NCBI GenBank assembly: GCA_900552085.1
Contig: URYB01000063.1
Location: 1-10,782 of the forward strand
Reading direction: 5' to 3'
Length of the DNA stretch: 10,782 bases
Origin: an uncultured Lachnobacterium sp.
GTDB lineage: Bacteria; Bacillota; Clostridia; Lachnospirales; Lachnospiraceae
Shown in pieces: positions 1 to 6,216 of the stretch (the stretch's first letter is position 1; every line of letters begins with the position of its first letter). Under the pieces are notes generated by a model. The model did no database searches. It saw nothing but the letters and a program-made list of their open reading frames with translations, and was not told the DNA's origin. Position numbers and translations under genes: made by a program.

Positions 1-2885
1 TTAAGCGTATTTCCAGCTGTAAGATTCTTTGCATCAACGGCAACGGTGTACTTTGTATTTCCTTTTACATCCGTAACCTCGGTTGTGATGACAACACTGT
101 CTGTTCCTGCTGCCTCAACAATCTTTGCTGCAACATCTGTGGAAATTTCCGGTTTCGTATTTGTCACATTGGCTGTCGCATCTATGACTTTTCCGTTGGT
201 ATCCTTTGATACACTTACCGTTGCCTCCATTTTATTTCCGGCTGATGCTGGAACATCAACTTTGGTTGTCTCAGTCGTTGTACCGTCCGGATTGGTAACA
301 GTTGTTGTATTGGATGGCTTCTCCGGTTGGGTTGGCGTCGTTGGGTTTGTTGGCTGCTCCGGAGTAGTGGAAGAACCGGAGTTATCGGAATCATTTCCAT
401 TGGAAGGCTCTACGATTTCCGCACTTCCATCTCCGTGAAGATATAATGCATCAACTGCTCCCCAGCCTTCTGCCTGCATAGCAATTGCAATACGGAATGT
501 CACAACCTTGTCCTCTGTCAAAGTAAATGTAACAGAAGGTGTCTGCCAGCCACTCTTTGAAGCAGTATATCCTGTCAAAGTCTCCGAGTCTTCATACAAT
601 ACCTGTTTATCCGTATCTAATATCTGAAGTGCAACTACATCGTCTTTTGCGCCCATCGCCTTCGCTTCAAACGTGTAGGTTCCCTTTGTTAATGCAAGAT
701 TCTTTTTATATGTCACAGAAGCTTTTTCTGCACTCGTACTATACCATCCTAACGCATACTTTCCAGAATATACATTTTCTGTATATGGAAATGATTTTAA
801 TCCATTCCCCTCTTTTTCATAATTTTTTTCACTATTGAATTCTGCCGCATCACTGTCTGTAAACAAATTCTTTTCTTCGACTTTTAAGGTCAATTGCACA
901 TCTGCGCTTGTCTTTCCCACATAAGCACCTCTAGTAATATCATCCCGAAGTGCAACTGTACCATTTATCACATATGTTCCAGGGGTATTTGTATCAGTCT
1001 TCTGTACATCTACTTCATTCCATGTAATCTGAGCATTTTCCTTTTTGTCAGAGTATGTGATTTCTAATGTTTCCGGTAATGTATATGTCGTTCCGGCAAT
1101 AATGGTATCACTGAGATTATCACCGACTTTTTCTACGCTCACCAGATTTGATACTGCACCCGTTTTCACATAATTCCATACATGCAGGGAAGGACTTGCA
1201 GTTCCATCCGGGTAGAACATTGCCTCATTGTCTACGGCAGAACCACCATACCATTTTCCTGCATCGTTAGCATCATACTCTTTTGCATAACTGGAAGCCC
1301 ATCCACTTCCATTTTCCTCCCAAAGCACTTTGTTTGCAGCTACCTGCTTGTCATATGCATCCCCGGTCAGTCCTCTGGTATCTCCTACTGTCAGCCACGC
1401 CGGCTCCCAGTAGTAAACACCCAGACCTCCGGCATTATTAACCGTATTGATAAGGTTTCTGATTGCAGCTGCCTGTCCCTGTTCGGTAAATGGTTCTGTC
1501 GTATCATTCCCTGTATCATTGTTTCCTACTCGTACCGTATTGTCGTGTCCATCGCTGTCTTCCAAAGTATACGCATAACTGGTCTCTGCCACCATGACAT
1601 CCTTGTTATATGTTTCTTTTACAGTTTTAAATTCTTTTGCTAAATTTGCTAAAGTTCCATGCCAGTATGGATAATAACTGGTTGCAAGAATATCATAATT
1701 TACAGAATTGTCATCTAATATTTTTGCCCATGTTGTCATTTTTCCTTTTTCAGGATTTGTCAGATGAATTACAACTTTTACATTTTCATTATAATTTTTG
1801 ACGCCTTCTGCACCGGCAGAAAAAAGCGTACACATATTTGTCTGGCTCGTTTCTCCAATAAATCCGTTTGTTGTCTCATTTCCGACCTGCACCATATCAA
1901 CGACATCTTTGCTCGAATCAATCGTATTTAAAGAATTCGTTATAAATTCAGTAAGTGCCTGCGCTTTCTGCTCTACGGTGTAACCCTTCCATGCCTTTGG
2001 TGCCTGCTGTTTTCCCGGATCTGTCCACAGATCAGAGCAATGGAAATCCACAAGCATCTTAATTCCGGCATTGCGGCATGCATCTGCAAACTGCTTTGCT
2101 TTTGCCACATCATTATTTCCACCACCATAGCCTTTTCCATTCGTATCGTATGGATTGTTCCATACGCGGATACGAATATGGTTGATTCCCTGATCTGCAA
2201 GGAACTTGCAGATATCATCAAGTGTCTTCAGTTCGTTTCCTTCATAATCCTTGTAGACAACACCGCTGTCCAATTCAGAAATCATGGAAGAGATGTCCAT
2301 TCCCATGATGAAATCGGAAGATAATTCTTTATCTGTCTTTTTCACATCAACAGCTGCATTTTTTACAACAGAATCGTTTTCATCCTGACTATCGAATTCC
2401 AAACCCGCCTGCTTCAGATTGTTATACAACATTCCATCTTTTATTGCATAGGTATCTGAAATCCCGCTTACTAATATTGCATAATCTTCTTGATTTTTAT
2501 ACTTACTATCATATTGGGCTAATTCATGACTTGAATCACCATTATAGATTGTAAATCCGTCATCTGTTGTAGAATCTAAAACTTGCAAATTAACGTAATA
2601 CCAATTTTTAGCATTCTCAACTGCATGCATTTTTGCCTGCTCACTATTCCATCCTAAATAAGTACCTAAAGTTTCTCCCTCTGCAAATTTTAGTGCCTTC
2701 CAGCTCCAGATATTCACATAGAGTTCCTCTGCATCTTCGCAATAATAATATAATGTAAAATTATCATTTTCTGCCGCCTGTACACTCTCCTTTCCGGCAT
2801 TCCACACACCAAACTGTGTCAGTACCATCGCAAATGCAAGCACTATGCTAAGTACTCTTTTTTCCCATGTCTTTTTCTCTTTCAT
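1..2885 (-). CDS. Secreted GH53 arabinogalactan endo-beta-1,4-galactanase, multi-domain, C-terminus beyond window
   Basis: This frame is open without a stop from the ATG at 2885 to the window edge (961 codons), so the C-terminus is missing. Role from the family: it cleaves beta-1,4-galactan side chains of pectin outside the cell (GanB in Bacillus subtilis). Residues 1-38 are a signal peptide (MKEKKTWEKR, hydrophobic core, then VQAA). Residues about 39-190 form an aromatic-rich module I do not recognise. The GH53 domain runs from MGMDISS (194) to about 572. It contains HIRIRVWNNPYD, LVDFHCSDLW, VQVGNE with the likely acid/base E337, VMVAETSYAY with the likely nucleophile E434, the DSDGHDNT loop and YYWEPAWL. 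The 97-residue spacing of the two Glu fits bacterial GH53. Then come an Ig-like domain (about 575-668), a carbohydrate-binding-like beta module (about 669-818), a Pro/Thr linker (about 835-853) and the start of a TTTVTNPDGTTTE-type module. The start has GGGAGGA just upstream. No anchor motif is visible. Confidence 0.93.
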   Translation of the reverse strand, partial: MKEKKTWEKRVLSIVLAFAMVLTQFGVWNAGKESVQAAENDNFTLYYYCEDAEELYVNIWSWKALKFAEGETLGTYLGWNSEQAKMHAVENAKNWYYVNLQVLDSTTDDGFTIYNGDSSHELAQYDSKYKNQEDYAILVSGISDTYAIKDGMLYNNLKQAGLEFDSQDENDSVVKNAAVDVKKTDKELSSDFIMGMDISSMISELDSGVVYKDYEGNELKTLDDICKFLADQGINHIRIRVWNNPYDTNGKGYGGGNNDVAKAKQFADACRNAGIKMLVDFHCSDLWTDPGKQQAPKAWKGYTVEQKAQALTEFITNSLNTIDSSKDVVDMVQVGNETTNGFIGETSQTNMCTLFSAGAEGVKNYNENVKVVIHLTNPEKGKMTTWAKILDDNSVNYDILATSYYPYWHGTLANLAKEFKTVKETYNKDVMVAETSYAYTLEDSDGHDNTVRVGNNDTGNDTTEPFTEQGQAAAIRNLINTVNNAGGLGVYYWEPAWLTVGDTRGLTGDAYDKQVAANKVLWEENGSGWASSYAKEYDANDAGKWYGGSAVDNEAMFYPDGTASPSLHVWNYVKTGAVSNLVSVEKVGDNLSDTIIAGTTYTLPETLEITYSDKKENAQITWNEVDVQKTDTNTPGTYVINGTVALRDDITRGAYVGKTSADVQLTLKVEEKNLFTDSDAAEFNSEKNYEKEGNGLKSFPYTENVYSGKYALGWYSTSAEKASVTYKKNLALTKGTYTFEAKAMGAKDDVVALQILDTDKQVLYEDSETLTGYTASKSGWQTPSVTFTLTEDKVVTFRIAIAMQAEGWGAVDALYLHGDGSAEIVEPSNGNDSDNSGSSTTPEQPTNPTTPTQPEKPSNTTTVTNPDGTTTETTKVDVPASAGNKMEATVSVSKDTNGKVIDATANVTNTKPEISTDVAAKIVEAAGTDSVVITTEVTDVKGNTKYTVAVDAKNLTAGNTL

Positions 2886-2889
2886 AGAA

Positions 2890-2896
2890 TCCTCCC
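2890..2896 (-). promoter_or_regulatory. Ribosome binding site of the GH53 gene
   Basis: GGGAGGA lies 4 bases before the ATG at 2885. This is a strong Shine-Dalgarno match at short spacing and fixes this start, because the signal peptide begins immediately after it. The same heptamer occurs again in the leader at 2943-2949. Confidence 0.8.
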
Positions 2897-2903
2897 TCTC
2901 TCT

Positions 2904-2927
2904 ATGTTTCGTCAAATGTTTTGTCAA
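2904..2927. repeat. Tandem 12-bp repeat in the GH53 leader
   Basis: Two adjacent 12-mers read on the minus strand as TTGACAAAACAT and TTGACGAAACAT, with one mismatch. They sit directly upstream of the ribosome site, inside the probable 5' untranslated region. The first unit also contains a perfect -35-like TTGACA, but no convincing -10 follows it. The repeat could be a regulatory binding site or a replication-slippage duplication. Confidence 0.5.
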
Positions 2928-2984
2928 AACAATGCTGGCAGTTCCTCCCTCTTATTTTTTCTCTTTCGCCAGCTTCGTTTTCGC

Positions 2985-2996
2985 GCAACCGTTTGC
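2985..2996. promoter_or_regulatory. LacI-family or CRE-like operator upstream of GH53
   Basis: The plus strand reads GCAACCGTTTGC, a near-palindrome with arms GCAA/TTGC around a central CG. This has the AAnCGnTT form typical of LacI/GalR-family operators; with flanks (TGCAAACGGTTGCG on minus) it agrees with the CcpA CRE consensus at most positions. It lies about 10-20 bases inside the predicted transcript, a position suited to blocking transcription. In Bacillus subtilis the galactan genes are controlled by the LacI-type repressor GanR, so a similar control here is a reasonable inference. The cognate regulator is not in the window. Confidence 0.5.
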
Positions 2997-3011
2997 ATTT
3001 TTGATGTACAT

Positions 3012-3041
3012 AGTGTACCATATTGATTTTTAGAGATTCAA
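3012..3041 (-). promoter_or_regulatory. Predicted promoter of the GH53 gene
   Basis: On the minus strand TTGAAT (3041-3036) and TACACT (3017-3012) are separated by 18 bases. A TGG just before the -10 gives an extended -10 form. The predicted start of transcription is near 3005, giving a leader of about 120 bases. The -10 lies within a perfect inverted repeat, GTACA-3-TGTAC (3006-3018), which could itself be a binding site. Prediction from sequence only. Confidence 0.45.
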
Positions 3042-3126
3042 TTCGCACTATTTCTAATTATTTTCCAGAATTTTATGAAAAATGCACAGACATATTTTTA
3101 GACAAAAAACAATTGTGCATAAAAAA

Positions 3127-3163
3127 GAAAAGTGCGCAACCAATCTATGTTTGCGCACTTTTT
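3127..3163 (-). terminator. Intrinsic terminator, possibly bidirectional
   Basis: The arms AAGTGCGCAA (3130-3139) and TTGCGCACTT (3151-3160) pair perfectly over 10 bp around an 11-base loop, and flanking A/T pairs extend the stem. On the minus strand the hairpin is followed by TTTTCTTTTTT, so it would end transcripts from the decayed gene at 3250. Ts on the plus side make it plausible in both directions. It also insulates the GH53 gene. Confidence 0.8.
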
Positions 3164-3249
3164 GCTATTGATTATTCAATTTGACTAATGATTTTTCGTT
3201 AGATTCATGAAACTGCTTTCTTTTGTGTCGTTTTCACACATTTCTCAAG

Positions 3250-3961
3250 CTATTTTCTGTATACAAATTCACGAAAAGAAAATTTCCAAACTGATGTCGG
3301 AATTTTATATTCAGCAGCCTCCATTGCTTTTTTAAACTCCGAAAGGCTCATATTTGCTTTCTTCGCACCTCGTTCGGCACTGTAGTCTTCTGCCTGCACC
3401 GAGTCAAAGATTTCAGAAAGACGTCCTTCCTCTCGTCCCTCTGCACGTATTCCGTCAACAAATGTTTTTTCATCATATTCTGTGATACACACGTCTTTCA
3501 CCTCCACTCTGTGCTTAAGTAAAAATGTTTTTTGCGGATTTCATTGATCAGTGTCATGTAATCCTTCAATGGGCGACAATTATTAAGTAAATCATCATTT
3601 TTGCCATCATTAAGATTCACCATATTGGCTGTCCACTCAAAATCTCCACTTGAATCCGGATTGATAAAAGAATCAGAAAGCTTTAACTGCATAAAGCCTG
3701 GCTGTTCTCCGTAATATAACGATCATACATCTTTCCAAAATACAGAAATCCTCTAATTGGCATATTGGGATTAAATGTGCTTTGCTGTTCCCAAAGATAC
3801 AGAAATCTGTCGAGAAGAATTAAAACATCATTCTTCATCTTAATATAAATAACATCATCAATCGTGTAGATTTGAATGTCTTCCGTATTTGTGTATGAAG
3901 TATGACATAACGCATTGTACAGAGACAAACTATTGTCTTTATACTCATCATTTTCACTTTT
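3250..3961 (-). pseudogene. Decayed Rpn/PD-(D/E)XK family nuclease-like gene with three apparent internal deletions
   Basis: Three short frames together match the block order of a Lachnospiraceae Rpn-type (PD-(D/E)XK nuclease/transposase-like) protein. Block 1 is SENDEYKDNS (from 3958). Block 2, in the same frame, runs SLYNALCHTSYTNTEDIQ, DVIYIKMKNDVL, then WEQQSTFNPNMPIRGFLYF (ends 3683); its E-x-Q matches the catalytic motif. Block 3 is EQPGFMQLKLSDSF to INEIRKK (about 3710-3498). Block 4 is FLLKHRVEVKDVCITEYDEK, then the EGREEGR helix and RGAKKANMSLSEFKKAMEAA (to 3250). From memory of the family, the segments expected between blocks 1/2, 2/3 and 3/4 are missing, and the frame changes at the last two junctions. 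The start region is also degraded. No intact product is expected. The terminator at 3127-3163 lies downstream. Confidence 0.75.
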
Positions 3962-4010
3962 TAGACATATGCAATTTTTTTCTTATATAATGTCCTTACT
4001 TTTTTCTTAA

Positions 4011-4101
4011 ATTGGACATATGCATCGAGTGTCAATAATTTAATCCAAAAAAATGTATGTTTGTAGAACATTTTTTGCCATATATTCTGCATATGTCCAA
4101 T
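4011..4101. repeat. 14-bp perfect inverted repeat with 63-base spacer
   Basis: ATTGGACATATGCA at 4011-4024 is the exact reverse complement of TGCATATGTCCAAT at 4088-4101. The core GACATATGCA also occurs as a direct copy at 3964-3973. There is no ORF between the arms. It could be paired binding sites, the ends of a very small non-autonomous element, or debris near the dead Rpn-like gene. Confidence 0.6.
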
Positions 4102-4200
4102 CTTTTTGTTTTTTGTGGACATTACACTTCTGTTTTGTGTATATGTCCATTTGCTCTATTTTTTTGATATTATGTTTCTGTTTTAAGCAAAACTGGCATA

Positions 4201-4229
4201 AAATGAATCCCCGGCATTTCTGCCGGGGA
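4201..4229 (-). terminator. Terminator of the large surface-protein gene
   Basis: TCCCCGGCA (4208-4216) and TGCCGGGGA (4221-4229) form a perfect 9-bp GC-rich stem with a 4-base loop, 38 bases past the stop at 4267. The following minus-strand tract, TTCATTTTAT, is only moderately U-rich, so this is a likely intrinsic terminator rather than a certain one. Confidence 0.75.
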
Positions 4230-4266
4230 CTCAAGCTATAAACACTATTGCGACTCATGTCTGAAT

Positions 4267-6216
4267 CTATTTTACAGTTACTTTGATTTTTTTGTATGTA
4301 CCATTGTTTGCAACTACGTAGATTGTGCATGTACCTGCAGCCTTTGCTGTGATGGTACCGTCTTTGCTTACTGTTGCAACAGATGTGTTGCTGGAGTAAT
4401 AACGGAGTTCTGCAACATGCGCAAGCAGTTTTTTGTTCTTATCTTCCTTTACAATTGTAGCGCAAATTTTTGCCTTCTTGCCAACATTCAGTGTATAACT
4501 GCTCTTTGTTGTCTTGATGTTCTTCACATTTGTGCTCTTATTGTTCTTCAAAGAAACATGCAGTGTCGGGCTCTTCTTCAAGTATACCTTCTTACCGCCC
4601 ACAATCTTATATGCACGCACATAATACTTATATGATTTCTTATTGTTCAGATTTTTCTGTGTAGCAGAAAGTTTCTTCGTATCTGCTACCTTCTTGAAGT
4701 TCTTGCTTCCGTCACAGACGCATCCATATATTTCGTATCCGGTTGCTCCTGTAACTTTCTCCCAGCTCAGCTTCACTTTCTTATTACCAGCCTTGGCAGA
4801 TGCGATCAGTGGAAACTTTGTCTCCTTAACTGTATCAGACGAACCGGAGTTGTCTGTCAGTTTCTTAAGTGTATAGCTAAACGTAACTGTCTTGCTTACA
4901 CCGTTCAGTGTAAGTTTGACTGTACCACTCACTTTACCTTCTGATTTTGTTGTCGGATCAACTTTAACAAAGTCTGTAATTTCATAGGAAACAGCCTTGT
5001 TATCGGATGCTTCGATTACTTTCTTTATAACAGACTCGATATCATCCTTGCTGGAGATGTTTTCTGTTGGAAGCTTGGCAAGTTCATCTTTGATCAATCT
5101 CTCAATTGTATCCAGTTTCTTACTACTGCTGATATAGCTACCATTACCAGAAGAACTGACAGGATAATCCTCGTATACGATCACATAAGTGGAAAACTGG
5201 TTTGTCTCAAAGGTAAATTCATTCGTGTTTGCATCAAAGGTGCCAGAGATTGTCTCTGCCTGTCCATTATGAAGACGAACAATCTTATATTCACGTGTTA
5301 TACTTGCATTATTATTGCAGATTTCGTACGGAATCTTAATGGTAATTTTAAGCATAACACCAGATTCAGGAATTTTCGTTTTGTTCTGGCCATTAATCTC
5401 TTTGTAAAGATCTGCATTGAACGCAATTGCTCCGGTCGTATAACCCATCACTTCCTTGATTTTTTCCTCTACAGCAGTCTTATCCGCTTGTGATAAAGAA
5501 TCGATGCTTGTATTGGAAATTTCAAGCCATACTCTTGCATGACTTCCTTTCTCAATCTTTACCTTCTCCAGCTCATTAAAAATCTTACTCTTATCATTAA
5601 GAAGTTCTTTTTTCTCATTATTCAGTGTTGCCTCCTGAATCGGACAATTTCCGCTGACTTCCGCCTCCTTGGTCAAATTTCCTTTATCATCTGCCGGAGC
5701 ACCGATTGCAGGAATAATCTCGTACTTTTTCGCTCTGCAACCAGTGCAGATTTTTCCCTTTTTTCCCGGTTCTGTAGCAGTTGCCTTCTTAACCTCCGTC
5801 CATTCTTCCGGCCAGGTATGTTCTACCTTAATACCATTGGTACAAATGATAGTTACATTTCCGGCTTTATCTGTAAGTTTGATATAAATGATACCGTTCT
5901 GCCCGCCCGGGACTGAAATATTTTCTGTACCATCTTTCCACAACTTCTCATCCAAAGCACGAGCTTCCGACTCTGTCATCTTCTTGTCGCTAACGTAGTA
6001 CTGAATACTTTCAAGACCAGATCCTGTATTGTCTGCTTCGATCAAAATCTTCTCATTATCTTTCATGTTAAGATCAAACGAAATCTGATCGGTAAAATCA
6101 CTCCATGTTTGCGTTTGTCCGTTAATGCGAATGCTGATCGTACCTGTCCGCAACGCCTTCAACAGTAACCACAGCATCATCTTCCAACTCAGAAACGACA
6201 TATATTCCATTGTCAT
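4267..6216 (-). CDS. 3' part of a frameshifted surface protein: Ig-like, Cys-pair module, Fn3, BIG2
   Basis: This is the second half of the gene that starts at 8800, in another frame. The open frame begins at 6216, but its first 23 residues are an out-of-frame reading of the upstream half. The real continuation begins near 6147 (TGTISIRINGQ). No ribosome site supports a separate start. In fused numbering: an Ig-like segment with a DNTGSGLESIQYY motif (about 885-992); an HTWPEEW...CTGC...EIIPAIG module with Cys1018 and Cys1021, a form common in clostridial surface proteins; a beta-rich region ending FETNQFSTYVIVYED; a charged helical stretch; a fibronectin type III domain (about 1328-1422, KVKLSW...GYEIY...YYVRAY); and a C-terminal BIG2 domain (about 1423-1510, SSNTSVATVSKDG). 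There is no LPXTG or membrane anchor. Without translational rescue this half would not be made. Confidence 0.85.
   Translation of the reverse strand: MTMEYMSFLSWKMMLWLLLKALRTGTISIRINGQTQTWSDFTDQISFDLNMKDNEKILIEADNTGSGLESIQYYVSDKKMTESEARALDEKLWKDGTENISVPGGQNGIIYIKLTDKAGNVTIICTNGIKVEHTWPEEWTEVKKATATEPGKKGKICTGCRAKKYEIIPAIGAPADDKGNLTKEAEVSGNCPIQEATLNNEKKELLNDKSKIFNELEKVKIEKGSHARVWLEISNTSIDSLSQADKTAVEEKIKEVMGYTTGAIAFNADLYKEINGQNKTKIPESGVMLKITIKIPYEICNNNASITREYKIVRLHNGQAETISGTFDANTNEFTFETNQFSTYVIVYEDYPVSSSGNGSYISSSKKLDTIERLIKDELAKLPTENISSKDDIESVIKKVIEASDNKAVSYEITDFVKVDPTTKSEGKVSGTVKLTLNGVSKTVTFSYTLKKLTDNSGSSDTVKETKFPLIASAKAGNKKVKLSWEKVTGATGYEIYGCVCDGSKNFKKVADTKKLSATQKNLNNKKSYKYYVRAYKIVGGKKVYLKKSPTLHVSLKNNKSTNVKNIKTTKSSYTLNVGKKAKICATIVKEDKNKKLLAHVAELRYYSSNTSVATVSKDGTITAKAAGTCTIYVVANNGTYKKIKVTVK

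Larger units (their letters stand above)
2886..3249. other. Intergenic region between the GH53 gene and the decayed Rpn-like gene
   Basis: No coding region is supported here. The region holds, from right to left, the terminator hairpin at 3127-3163, the predicted GH53 promoter near 3012-3041, the operator-like palindrome at 2985-2996, a duplicated GGGAGGA (2943-2949 and 2890-2896) and the 12-bp tandem repeat at 2904-2927. The remainder is AT-rich with no recognised structure. Confidence 0.7.
3962..4266. other. AT-rich intergenic region with repeated GGACAT/ATGTCC words
   Basis: No gene is supported. It contains the terminator hairpin of the surface-protein gene (4208-4229), a perfect 14-bp inverted repeat (4011-4024 with 4088-4101) and further single ATGTCC/GGACAT words at 3990, 4117 and 4143. 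Long T runs dominate the rest. A TTGACA on the minus strand (4035-4030) is a possible -35, but no good -10 was found at the right distance. Confidence 0.6.

Noticed and set aside
46..838. Plus-strand open frames opposite the GH53 gene
   Set aside because: They lie antisense to a continuous minus-strand coding frame with recognisable domains, and they lack ribosome sites and protein-like composition.
2886..3060. Riboswitch in the GH53 leader
   Set aside because: No conserved riboswitch core or terminator/antiterminator pairing was recognised; the structure seen is better explained by promoter, operator and repeats.
3082..3120. ATGCAC/GTGCAT pair as a second terminator
   Set aside because: The arms pair over only 6 bp with a 27-base AT-rich loop, which is too weak; the hairpin at 3127-3163 is the credible terminator.
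4011..4101. Inverted repeat as terminal repeats of a classical insertion sequence
   Set aside because: The interval is only 91 bases with no transposase, and no target-site duplication is evident beside the arms.
4040..4330. Minus-strand 96-residue open frame across the surface-gene terminator
   Set aside because: It overlaps the end of the BIG2 domain in another frame, crosses the terminator hairpin, is low-complexity Lys/Gln/Cys-rich and has no ribosome site.
4267..6216. Treating the 3' half of the surface protein as an independent gene starting at 6216
   Set aside because: Its first 23 residues are a shadow reading of the upstream half, there is no ribosome site, signal peptide or promoter, and the domains continue directly from the upstream frame.
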